Positions 26,271 to 34,099 of a stretch of DNA of 53,060 bases are shown piece by piece. The notes below the pieces were generated by a model. That model worked only from the letters and a program-made list of their open reading frames with translations, did no database searches and was not told the DNA's origin. The DNA lies in contig JABFSH010000059.1 in NCBI GenBank assembly GCA_013140705.1, positions 1 to 53,060 on the forward strand, written 5' to 3'. Source of the DNA: Methylococcaceae bacterium. GTDB taxonomy: Bacteria; Pseudomonadota; Gammaproteobacteria; Methylococcales; Methylomonadaceae. The position numbers and the translations under genes were made by a program. Within the stretch, counting starts at the first letter, position 1. Every line of letters starts with the position of its first letter.

Positions 26271-26764
26271 TGCTATCTGCACCGGAATTACTGACAGCCG
26301 ATCATAACCTTGATGAATTTACATGCAGTGTCGATAGCTTGGATGATTGGCTTAAACGGCGGGCAATGCCCAACCAAATCAACGGTGCATCTCGCACTTA
26401 CGTGGTTGTTGAAGCTCAAAAGGCTGTTGGTTATTACTGCCTGGCTTCCGGCGCGCTGGAACTAAATCACGCCCCCGCTGGCATTCGGCGCAACATGCCT
26501 GATCCCTTGCCAGTTGCGATTTTAGGACGGCTTGCGGTTGATAACGCTTGGCAAGGCAAAGGGCTTGGCGTTGCCATGCTGCAAGATGCAGTGCTACGCA
26601 CTTCGCAAGCGGCTGATATAGTGGGCATACGCGGTTTGCTGGTGCATGCGCTGTCGGAACAGGCAAAGCAATTCTATCAACTTCACGGTTTTGCTGCCTC
26701 ACCGACACAGCCGATGACCTTGATCTTGTCTCTTAAACCAAAATCCGATGTTGCCGGGAGATAA
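26270..26764 (+). CDS. GNAT acetyltransferase toxin (TacT/AtaT-like)
   Basis: A 164-residue GCN5-type acetyltransferase of the class that acetylates the amino group of aminoacyl-tRNAs and stops translation. It has the family N-terminus (F-x-C-S-V-D-S-L-D-D-W-L-K-R), beta-4 R-L-A-V (87-90), the acetyl-CoA loop Q-G-K-G-L-G (95-100), and the C-terminal K-Q-F-Y-Q-L-H-G-F in which Tyr136 aligns with the catalytic Tyr of TacT-type toxins. The start is GTG overlapping the antitoxin stop by 1 bp. All key elements look intact. The aminoacyl-tRNA target cannot be read from sequence. Confidence 0.92.
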   Translation: MLSAPELLTADHNLDEFTCSVDSLDDWLKRRAMPNQINGASRTYVVVEAQKAVGYYCLASGALELNHAPAGIRRNMPDPLPVAILGRLAVDNAWQGKGLGVAMLQDAVLRTSQAADIVGIRGLLVHALSEQAKQFYQLHGFAASPTQPMTLILSLKPKSDVAGR

Positions 26765-26766
26765 CC

Positions 26767-26853
26767 ATGATTTTTCCGCGTTACCCTGGCTACAAGGATA
26801 GCGGAGTGGAATGGCTGGGCAAAGTGCCGGAGCATTGGGGGATTTCGCAATGA
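26767..26853 (+). pseudogene. hsdS: hsdS remnant (type I specificity subunit N-terminus)
   Basis: Only 28 codons remain: M-I-F-P-R-Y-P-G-Y-K-D-S-G-V-E-W-L-G, then K-V-P-E-H-W and a TGA. This is the canonical HsdS opening, before the first target-recognition domain. Both recognition domains are missing. It starts 2 bp after the toxin stop, consistent with a former hsdM-antitoxin-toxin-hsdS operon. Confidence 0.8.
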
Positions 26854-26988
26854 CGATTATTCACGCCCGTGAATTACGTAAAAACGCCACCGGTTGTCTC
26901 ACGAATATTACACCGTTACAAAGCAGCACAAGGCAAGAAGAAAGTTGCCCTTGCCAAAGAAGATAGCAAGGCCGCCGAAGACGCATAA
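26850..26988 (+). pseudogene. Unassigned gene fragment between hsdS and hsdR remnants
   Basis: An ATG overlapping the hsdS TGA opens M-T-I-I-H-A-R-E-L-R-K-N-A-T, which resembles the start of DUF559 endonuclease-domain proteins. It soon runs into unrelated sequence. A different frame reads Y-Y-T-V-T-K-Q-H-K-A-R, and a third ends V-A-L-A-K-E-D-S-K-A-A-E-D-A before TAA at 26986. It looks like two or three fused and frameshifted ends. The DUF559 assignment is weak. Confidence 0.35.
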
Positions 26989-26994
26989 AACGAG

Positions 26995-27671
26995 ATGTAC
27001 GCGCTTATCCTGTTCAAGCTTGATATGGGCGCATTTCAGCAACTGTATGCCTTTCTGTCCCAGATATTTGACTATGGAAACACCGCCATTTAAAAGCGTT
27101 TCATTTTTACAAACGTCTCATTCCCTTGTTGGAATTCGGGCGCGAGCGTGAAGGTATTGACTTGTCAAAAGCTATGCTGACTCACCATAACCTGAAAGCC
27201 CAGGGAAAGCGAACATTGGCGCTGAACGATGACCAATACCCCAAATTGACGCCGATGGAGGGAGCGGGAAGCAGTCAGGTGCAGGAAAAGGAAAAAGCGT
27301 ATCTGGCGGAAATTATTGCCAAGGTGAACGACTTGTTTGAAGGTGAATTATCCGATGATGATCAATTGATTTATGTAAACCATGTCATCAAGGGTAAATT
27401 ATTGGAATCGAAAACACTGGCTCAACAAGCGGTCAGTAATACCAAGCAACAGTTTGCCAATTCTCCTGACTTATCTCATGAATTGATGAATGCCATCATG
27501 GATGCCTTGGCTGCTCATAGTGCCATGAGCAAACAGGCGTTAGAGTCGGAAAAGGTGCGTAGCGGTTTGCGGGATATTTTACTCGGCCCGGCGCAACTTT
27601 ATGAAGCACTAAGGGAAAGGTCGGAAGGCTTGAGGCTTCGAAAGTCAACTTCCGGACTTTCACGGATCTGA
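26995..27671 (+). pseudogene. hsdR: hsdR remnant (type I restriction subunit C-terminus)
   Basis: The piece reads F-K-L-D-M-G-A-F-Q-Q-L-Y-A-F-L-S-Q-I-F-D-Y-G-N-T-A-I (hyphenated) and meets a TAA near 27088. After a lost base near 27110 it continues in another frame: Y-K-R-L-I-P-L-L-E-F-G-R-E-R-E-G-I-D-L-S-K and so on to TGA at 27669. This is the C-terminal helical region of HsdR that docks to the methylase core. The nuclease and motor domains, some 800 residues, are absent. The 181-codon stretch from 27126 remains open but has no plausible start. Confidence 0.82.
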
Positions 27672-27679
27672 TGTCCTGA

Positions 27680-28159
27680 TTATATCCTTTCATTTTCGTC
27701 TTGGGTTTCGTCAATTTCAATAAGTCTGGGCAATAAACCTTTATTATCAACTTCCAGTCCGAGCGTTTCAAAACCATAATAAAGCTGCCACAGGCCCCAC
27801 AATTCGGACGCAATATAAGCCCACTTTAAACATTTTTCTTCATTTTCCCTAATGAATGCAAAGTCGGCTGTACTCATTTGTTTAATTTCTTCAAGATCAC
27901 CTGACGACAACATAAGTTTCTTAGCACGATTCAACACGTCGGCCTTATATTGGTCGAGGTGTTCATTTTTAAAGCGGTATGCATCAACCCGTTTAATTGC
28001 CCCTATCGTCATATGATAAAGGCCACTGATATCCGTATGAGAGTTAATATTTAAAGACTCTAAAAGCCCTTTAATCTCACCAAGTTTGCGGCGCTCCCAA
28101 TATTTATCCAATTCGGGGGAGGATTGGGTTTTGTGCACTGATTCAGGTTTTACAGTCAT
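27680..28159 (-). CDS. Hypothetical protein, alpha-helical
   Basis: A 159-residue soluble protein of unknown family, charged and mainly helical, without membrane segments or a signal peptide. A W-A-Y-I-A-S-E-L-W-G-L-W-Q-L-Y-Y-G-F-E-T stretch near residues 113-131 is aromatic and may form a hydrophobic core or interface; the C-terminus is acidic. AGGAT lies about 9 nt before the ATG. It is convergent with the hsdR remnant, 8 bp apart, and could be an accessory gene of the island. Confidence 0.65.
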   Translation of the reverse strand: MTVKPESVHKTQSSPELDKYWERRKLGEIKGLLESLNINSHTDISGLYHMTIGAIKRVDAYRFKNEHLDQYKADVLNRAKKLMLSSGDLEEIKQMSTADFAFIRENEEKCLKWAYIASELWGLWQLYYGFETLGLEVDNKGLLPRLIEIDETQDENERI

Positions 28160-28516
28160 TTCTTGAAATCCTATTAGAGGGTTAAAAATACATCTCTCGT
28201 GAAGGCGGTCGCGAGATGATCCGGGATAATACTTCCAATTATAGACACTGTAATGCTCGTTTTATTTAATTCAAACATAATGTGAGCTAGGAGTGTATTG
28301 ACTTAAAACGAGGCGCTGAATTTCAAGAATCCCAATATATTTTGCAGATTACGGATTTTTGCTTGATCCGCTTATTAAATTGATTTAAAAAAACCTTAAA
28401 GGTGCAGTAGAATAAAATCAGTAGCCACTTATTCGATTACCTAATCAGCTATTTTCAAAAATTAGTTTTTCCAACAAGTGGCCTGACATTATTTTAGGAC
28501 GTCACTTGCTTCATTT
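28160..28516. other. Intergenic region upstream of tRNA-Thr
   Basis: About 357 bp, AT-rich, with no convincing gene on either strand. An imperfect hairpin (ATCTCTCG...CGCGAGAT) lies near 28191-28216, just upstream of the hypothetical gene. The tRNA-Thr promoter should be in the right half, but no clear -35/-10 pair with normal spacing was recognised. Confidence 0.5.
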
Positions 28517-28592
28517 GCCGGTATAGCTCAGTTGGTAGAGCAGCGCACTCGTAACGCGAAGGTCGTAGGTTCAATTCCTATTACCGGCACCA
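28517..28592 (+). tRNA. tRNA-Thr(CGT)
   Basis: A 76-nt cloverleaf with encoded CCA. The acceptor GCCGGTA pairs with TACCGGC (28582-28588), with discriminator A and CCA at 28590-28592. The anticodon loop C-T-C-G-T-A-A gives CGT, reading ACG threonine codons. D-arm GCTCAGTTGGTAGAGC and T-arm GTAGGTTCAATTCCTAT are standard. It closes the accessory stretch that begins at tRNA-Ser. Confidence 0.96.
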
Positions 28593-29384
28593 TTAAAAAC
28601 AATGAGTTATTGATTTTATTGGTTTGGATATAATAAAAATGTCCCAATTTTGTCCCATTTCTAAAAAACACCCGCAACAATTGCCTATTCGCCAGGCATA
28701 AAAAAGCCCAGCTATCCCTAACCAGGCTTTGCAGGGTTATGCCTAATTTAGTAGCAATCAATTCCCTAGCAATCCGGGAAGTGGGTTTGCAAGCCGAATC
28801 CAGCTTCTTTTGCGTGACGCCGCCACAAAATATCAGGCAACCAATTCTATTGTCCGACAGGCTCCTAGCTCATATTCCAGCCACGCAACCAGCGCCCCTG
28901 GGTGTGTCCTGCCAACACAAGGCGCTAAATAAGGTTCTGACTTAAACTGAAAAATATAGTTTATTGTAGAGATGGGTGATTATCTCTGATATCACGTAAA
29001 TGGGTTAAGAAGTTACCTGAATATGCATCAGTTTCAGGAACTTCACAGGTATGCATGACTCTAATTCTACAAAAATCAATATAGGGTTAAGACATTGAGT
29101 ATGAAACATAAAATCATGCAAGTGAAGAAGGAGCGCGATAATAGCTAGCCTAGTGAAATCACTCCTAATTCCGTGTACGAGAATAGACACCGACACGTAT
29201 GAACAATCAGTGATTCTAATCTAGTGAGGTGGACTTCGCTTTGCCTAATATCGTTAAGTTAAGCTGTTCATGGTTCGTCAAGATCACTACGAACGGTCAA
29301 GCCTTAATTTATAGCATTGCCGCTTTGCTTGGACACAGACTCGGACTTGACCTAGTTGACATACACGATAAAGGAGCTACTGCC
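28593..29384. other. Gene-poor stretch after tRNA-Thr
   Basis: Nearly 800 bp without a supported gene. Just after the tRNA there is a direct repeat of TGTCCCA (tgtcccaattttgtccca, about 28639-28656), a pattern often seen beside integrase ends and tRNA attachment sites. On the minus strand, AAAGCC/GGCTTT at 28705-28730 is followed by six T, a possible terminator. Open frames at 28528-28761 (antisense to the tRNA), 28739-28945 and 29005-29196 lack starts and family signals. The 5' flank of the protease gene from 29229 is open but non-coding in character. Confidence 0.45.
28699..28730 (-). terminator. Possible intrinsic terminator, minus strand
   Basis: Read on the minus strand, AAAGCC (complement of 28725-28730) pairs with GGCTTT (complement of 28703-28708) and runs straight into a T-tract of six. 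The stem is only 6 bp. It would end transcription from a leftward gene that is no longer recognisable, consistent with a decayed integrase or island gene next to tRNA-Thr. Confidence 0.35.
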
Positions 29385-32300
29385 ATGAAAAAACGAATAA
29401 GACTCAGTAGACCAACCAGGCGACTTTATGCCTCCACAATAGCCTTAATCCTACTAGCTTTCATCAGTAACGCATCAAGTCAGACATCTCCACCAACGAC
29501 ACCCGCTTTTCTGGGGCCACAAGTCTCGGTGATTTCCAATGTCAAAACCGGCGCTTTCGCGAAGGTGGGAGGGGGACTTGCGCGTCTATATTCTGAACAT
29601 GCAACATATTTGCAACAGCAACAGGGCGGTTTCCGGGTATCAGGAAAATTTGCATCTACCGACCCTATCGTTAAATTGGTCGACAGTAGCGTCGTCATTG
29701 ATGCTGTTGCCACAGATGACGCTGCGGATTTGCTCGCCGACTTGAAAGCATTAGGACTGACGAACGGTGTGAGCTTCGGACGAATGGTATCGGGTCGTTT
29801 ACCGATTGCGAAAATCGAAGTGATGGCCGCCTTATCCAGCTTGCACTTTGCCCGACCGGCTGCCATGAAGACCAATGCCGGTATCACAACCAGCCAGGGT
29901 GACCAAGCCATGCGCGCCGACATCGCTCGCACGGCTATCGGTGTGACCGGCGTCGGGGTCATCGTGGGCGTGTTGTCCGATAGTTTCAATTGCCTTGGTA
30001 GTGGGCCAGCCGATGACTTGCCAGCAGGCGTCAACATACTGGAGGACTTCTGCCCCGGAGGGACAGATGAAGGTCGTGCGTTGATGCAGATCGTCCACGA
30101 TGTGGCGCCTGGAGCTGCTGGAGCTTTTCATTCGGCATTCAACGGAAAAGCAAACTTCGCGCAGGGCATTATCGACTTGCAGCAAGCCGGTGCCAGGGTC
30201 ATCGTCGATGACGCTATCTATTTTGACGAGCCGATGTTCCAGGACAGTATCATAGCACAGGCCGTGGATACGGTGAAAGCAAGGGGCGTCGCTTATTTCT
30301 CAGCCGCCGGTAACTCTGCGCGGAAATCCTACCAAAGCAATTATCGCCCAAGCGGGATAGCGGGAATAGGCGGTATCGGTATCCTTCACGATTTTGATCC
30401 GGGCCCTGGCGTGAATACCTTTCAGAGCATCACCCTTCCGACGGGCCCTAATATCGCTTCCTTTCAATGGGATGAACCTTACTTTTCCGTCAGCGGTGCG
30501 CCGGGGTCTACTTCGGATTACGATATTTATATATGCATTTTGCCGTCGGTAGATAATTGTTTGCCAGGGTCTATAGTAGGGGGGGTAGACCCAAATCTTG
30601 GCGGAGACCCTATTGAAGTTATTGGTGCTGTCTATGATGGCAGTTTAGGTCCAACAGTATCCGTTTATCTGGCGATTGTGAAAATCACCGGTCCTGCCAA
30701 CAGCCTTCTGAAATACGTTGGTTTCAGCCCCCAAAACAAACTGACTATCAACACGTTTAACACCCAAAGTGGTTCAATCTTTGGTCATGCCAACGCTGCG
30801 GGCGCTGAGACCGTCGGGGCGGCGTTTTATTTTAATGTGCCGGAATTCGGAACGTCGCCCCCTCTATTGGAGACATTTTCTTCGGCAGGTGGCACACCGA
30901 TCTTATTTGATAGCGCGGGCATTCGACACCTAACACCAATCGTTCGCAAAAAACCCGAAATTGTGGCTCCCGACGGCACGAATAACACAGTTATCGGATT
31001 CGACATTCCCGATCCCGGTGACGGCAGTGATACCGATATATTTCCGAACCTCTTTGGAACTTCTGCTGCCGCGCCTCATGCGGCTGCTGTTGCTGCTTTG
31101 ATGCTTGATGAATCCCTGGGATCGCCAACTCTTCTCCCTGACGAGATTTACAGTACACTTGAACGTACTGCTACCGATATGAAGGCCGTCGGATTCGATT
31201 TCAATAGCGGTTTCGGACTGATTCAGGCTGACGCGGCAGTGACAGGGGGGATACCGGTGCAATTTAGTTCGGCGACCTACCGCGTCAGCGAGGCTGTTCT
31301 AGCCGCAACGATTACCGTCACGCGGGCGGGGGGAACCGCCAGTCCCGCCAGCGTTAACTTCTCCACAAGTGATGGTACGGCTTCAGCGGGCACTGATTAC
31401 ACGGCAGTTTCAGGCACACTGACTTTTGGTGCGGGAGAAACCAGCAAGACTTTCACTATCCCCATCATTAACGACACCCTCCATGAATCGAACAAGAGAG
31501 TGAATCTTGCCTTGTCGAGTCCTACCGGCGGGGTGCTATTGGGTGCGCGAGCGACGGCCGTCCTGGTTGTAGTCGACAACGATCCGGCAGGCACCGTTCA
31601 ATTTAGCTCGGCAACTTTTAGAGTTAACGAAGCCGGACCCACTGCAACAATCACAGTGACCCGAACGGGAGGGACAGCCAGTGGTGTCGGCATCGGCTAT
31701 ACCATGAGTGATGGCACGGCTACAACGGGCACTGACTACACGGCCATGTCGGGCACACTGACTTTTGGGACGGGAGAAACCAGCAAGACTTTCACCATCC
31801 CCATCATTAACGACACCCTCCAGGAACCGAACCAGAGAGTGAATCTTGCCTTGTCTAACCCCACCGGCGGGGCATTATTGGGTGTGCAGGTGACGGCTGT
31901 CATGATTATCGTCGATAACGACCCGGCGGGTACCGTGCAGTTTAGTACGGCGACTTACAGCATTAACGAACCCCGCCCCGCTGCAACGATAACTGTCACG
32001 CGGACCGGGGGAACTGCGAGTGGCGTCACCGTCGATTACACTATGAGCAATGGCACAGCTACAACGGGCGCAGATTACACCGCCTTGGTGGGTACGCTCA
32101 CTTTTGGGGCCGGAGAAATCAGCAAGACGTTCACCGTACCGATCCTCGATGATCAATTAGTCGAAGGCAACGAAACGGTGAGCTTAGAGCTCATCAATCC
32201 CACGGGCGGAGCCACTTTCGGTATCCAGAGGAACTCGATACTGACCATTAGGGACAATGAAGTGGGTCTACAGTTCATCGCCTCTCGCTTTAGGGTCAGC

Positions 32301-32951
32301 GAGGCCGGATCCATCGCGACGATTACCGTTACACGCATCGGCCAAGTTTCATCCACAGTCACGGTTGCTTATGCCACGAGTGATGATACGGCTATAGCAA
32401 GCACTGACTATACTGCTGTGTCTGGTACATTAACTTTTGGGGCGGGAGAAATCAGCAGGACTTTTACCATTCCCATCATCAACGACTCCCTCGATGAACC
32501 GAATGAGAGAGTGAATATTGCCCTATCGAATCCCACCGGCGGGGCGCTGTTGGGTGCTCAAGCGACGGCTTTCTTGATTATCGTCGACAACGACTTGGCG
32601 GGCACCGTGCAATTTAGCGTTGCAACTTTCAGAGTTAACGAGGCCGTATCCACCGCAATGATTACTGTGACACGGACGGGAGGGGTCGCCAGTGGTGTCG
32701 GTGTCGACTATACCGTGAGTGATGGTACGGCTACAACAGGCGCTGATTACACGGCTGTGTCTGGCACACTGATATTTGGGGCGGGAGAAACCAGCAAGAC
32801 GTTTACTATTCCTATCATTAACGACGCCCTCGATGAACCGAACGAGAGAGTGAGTATTGCCCTGTCGAATCCCACCGGCGGGGCGCTGTTAGATGCGCAA
32901 GCGACGTCTGTCTTGATTATAATCGACAACGACTTGGTGGGCACCATGTGA
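29385..32951 (+). CDS. Secreted sedolisin/subtilisin-like serine protease with Calx-beta repeats, 3'-truncated
   Basis: A protein of 1188 residues. The ATG at 29385 is chosen because AAAGGAG lies 8 nt before it and a signal peptide follows (M-K-K-R, then S-T-I-A-L-I-L-L-A-F-I-S). The open frame to 29229 is not used. The peptidase domain (about 190-600) has Asp199 in V-L-S-D-S-F, D-E-G-R-A-L-M-Q-I-V-H-D-V-A-P-G-A with Glu229 where subtilisins have His, an Asp pair at 275-276, and Ser560 in G-T-S-A-A-A-P-H. This pattern fits S53-like (Ser-Glu-Asp) peptidases better than classical S8. Five Calx-beta domains start at residues 625, 738, 851, 962 and 1075. The chain stops at the second codon of a sixth repeat beside IS66 DNA, so the C-terminus, possibly including a secretion signal, is lost. 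Confidence 0.85.
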   Translation: MKKRIRLSRPTRRLYASTIALILLAFISNASSQTSPPTTPAFLGPQVSVISNVKTGAFAKVGGGLARLYSEHATYLQQQQGGFRVSGKFASTDPIVKLVDSSVVIDAVATDDAADLLADLKALGLTNGVSFGRMVSGRLPIAKIEVMAALSSLHFARPAAMKTNAGITTSQGDQAMRADIARTAIGVTGVGVIVGVLSDSFNCLGSGPADDLPAGVNILEDFCPGGTDEGRALMQIVHDVAPGAAGAFHSAFNGKANFAQGIIDLQQAGARVIVDDAIYFDEPMFQDSIIAQAVDTVKARGVAYFSAAGNSARKSYQSNYRPSGIAGIGGIGILHDFDPGPGVNTFQSITLPTGPNIASFQWDEPYFSVSGAPGSTSDYDIYICILPSVDNCLPGSIVGGVDPNLGGDPIEVIGAVYDGSLGPTVSVYLAIVKITGPANSLLKYVGFSPQNKLTINTFNTQSGSIFGHANAAGAETVGAAFYFNVPEFGTSPPLLETFSSAGGTPILFDSAGIRHLTPIVRKKPEIVAPDGTNNTVIGFDIPDPGDGSDTDIFPNLFGTSAAAPHAAAVAALMLDESLGSPTLLPDEIYSTLERTATDMKAVGFDFNSGFGLIQADAAVTGGIPVQFSSATYRVSEAVLAATITVTRAGGTASPASVNFSTSDGTASAGTDYTAVSGTLTFGAGETSKTFTIPIINDTLHESNKRVNLALSSPTGGVLLGARATAVLVVVDNDPAGTVQFSSATFRVNEAGPTATITVTRTGGTASGVGIGYTMSDGTATTGTDYTAMSGTLTFGTGETSKTFTIPIINDTLQEPNQRVNLALSNPTGGALLGVQVTAVMIIVDNDPAGTVQFSTATYSINEPRPAATITVTRTGGTASGVTVDYTMSNGTATTGADYTALVGTLTFGAGEISKTFTVPILDDQLVEGNETVSLELINPTGGATFGIQRNSILTIRDNEVGLQFIASRFRVSEAGSIATITVTRIGQVSSTVTVAYATSDDTAIASTDYTAVSGTLTFGAGEISRTFTIPIINDSLDEPNERVNIALSNPTGGALLGAQATAFLIIVDNDLAGTVQFSVATFRVNEAVSTAMITVTRTGGVASGVGVDYTVSDGTATTGADYTAVSGTLIFGAGETSKTFTIPIINDALDEPNERVSIALSNPTGGALLDAQATSVLIIIDNDLVGTM
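31257..32951 (+). repeat. Five tandem 333-339 bp Calx-beta repeats
   Basis: Units begin at 31257, 31596, 31935, 32268 and 32607, spaced 339, 339, 333 and 339 bp. Long blocks are nearly identical in DNA, for example the segment encoding F-G-A-G-E-T-S-K-T-F-T-I-P-I-I-N-D in units 1, 2 and 5. Unit 3's C-terminal half and the start of unit 4 are the most diverged. The next unit is due at 32946, exactly where the gene stops. Such identity suggests recent duplication or gene conversion between units. Confidence 0.9.
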
Positions 32952-32966
32952 TTTCAATCCCAATCA

Positions 32967-33707
32967 ATGCGCACGCTACTCCTTGCAACCATTATCGTGT
33001 TCGATTACCAATCGAGCCGCAGTGGGGCTTGCGTTCGGCAATTTCTGGGCGATTGGCAAGGCCACTTGATGGTTGATGATTACGTAGGCTACAAAGCCTC
33101 GTTCAACAACAAAAAAACAGAAGTGCCCTGTATTGAACTGGCGTGCTGGGCTCATGCGCGCCGGAAATTTTTTGATCTGTACAAGTCCGACCAAAACCCC
33201 ATGGCTAAAGAAGCTGTGGAGCGGATCAGTGGATTATACGACATCGAAAGGCAATGCAACGGATTGGACGATGCTGCCCGCCAGCAGCTGCGGGCAGAAC
33301 AAAGCCAGCCCATCCTGGATGCCTTGCACCAGTGGCTCACTGAAACTCGCGCGCGTACCGCCACGGGTGGCAACTCAGCCAAAGCGATCGACTACACCTT
33401 GCGCCGCTGGACTAGCCTTACCCGCTATGCCAAAACCGGCCACTTGCCGATTGATAACAATCCCGTGGAAAACGTGATCAGACCCATCGCCATTGGGAAG
33501 AAAAATTGGTTATTCGTAGGATCCGAACGCGCCGTACAGCGTGCCGCCGTCATTCAAAGCTTATTTGGCACCGCTAAGCTCAACGGTCTAAATCCAGAAA
33601 CTTGGTTAAAAGACACGCTGGAAAAATTGCCTACTTGGCCAAATAGCCGTATTGATGAGTTGCTACCATTGACGCCAGAAGCCATTGAAAAATTGATGGT
33701 TAAATAA
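32967..33707 (+). pseudogene. IS66-family transposase (TnpC), C-terminal fragment
   Basis: From about 32994 the frame is IS66 TnpC (V-F-D-Y-Q-S-S-R-S-G-A onward). It contains the second catalytic Asp in V-D-D-Y-V-G-Y-K and the Glu in I-D-N-N-P-V-E-N-V-I-R-P, plus the C-terminal W-L-F-V-G-S-E block. The first Asp and the N-terminal zinc-finger and leucine-zipper region are missing, as are TnpA and TnpB. About 246 of some 510 residues remain, so it cannot transpose itself. The first ten or so codons belong to the junction with the protease gene. Confidence 0.9.
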
Positions 33708-33719
33708 AATTCCTTCGTC

Positions 33720-33743
33720 AAAGTGTCGGGGTTGAACGTTTAC
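33720..33743. repeat. Right terminal inverted repeat of the IS66 element
   Basis: The sequence ends ...GTTGAACGTTTAC at 33743. Read inward on the minus strand this is GTAAACGTTCAACCCCGACA, matching the GTAA-C-type ends of IS66 elements. It lies 13-36 bp after the transposase stop and abuts the ISAzo13 fragment. The left end is not present in the window. Confidence 0.6.
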
Positions 33744-34006
33744 TCATGACGGGTCAGGGCTGACTTTCGACCGCCACCGGCCTTTCTATTTCTAGGGCCA
33801 GGCCGTTCATCTTCCTGCCCCAACTCTTTGATTCCAGCCCGGACCGTATCTCGTGAACAGCCAAACAGTTTGGCAATATAACTGATACCTCCATACGAAA
33901 GTTTAAGCGCTTCAATGGCGGCATACTGCCGTTTGTTTTTCGCCGACAAGCGCCTGTATAGCTCTTGCATTTGCTGTTCTAATTCTTTTGAATACCCAGG
34001 TAACAT
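33740..34006 (-). pseudogene. ISAzo13-family transposase, N-terminal fragment
   Basis: An 88-codon frame with the ISAzo13 N-terminal helix-turn-helix: R-L-S-A-K-N-K-R-Q-Y-A-A-I-E-A-L-K-L, then G-G-I-S-Y-I-A-K-L-F-G-C-S-R-D-T-V, then K-A-G-G-G-R-K-S. Full transposases have more than 400 residues; the DDE catalytic part is gone. The break coincides with the IS66 right end at 33743, so IS66 probably inserted here and later lost its other side. The ATG at 34006 is the likely original start. Confidence 0.8.
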
Positions 34007-34099
34007 TCGGTTTTAAAAGTGTGAGGTTCTGTTTACGGTAATGCTAGTGCTACTTGGCAAACTTATTTCATGCACGTTCCTAACTTATCGTAGTGCCGA

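Noticed and set aside
28528-28761. 77-codon minus-strand open frame ending in G-I-E-P-T-T-F-A-L-R-V-R-C-S-T-N
   Set aside because: The C-terminal phrase is the translation of the antisense strand of a tRNA gene (here tRNA-Thr), a well-known false ORF. The start is TTG without a ribosome-binding site.
29229-29384. Upstream extension of the protease ORF (52 codons)
   Set aside because: Starts at a non-ATG codon without a ribosome-binding site; the ATG at 29385 has AAAGGAG and is followed by a proper signal peptide.
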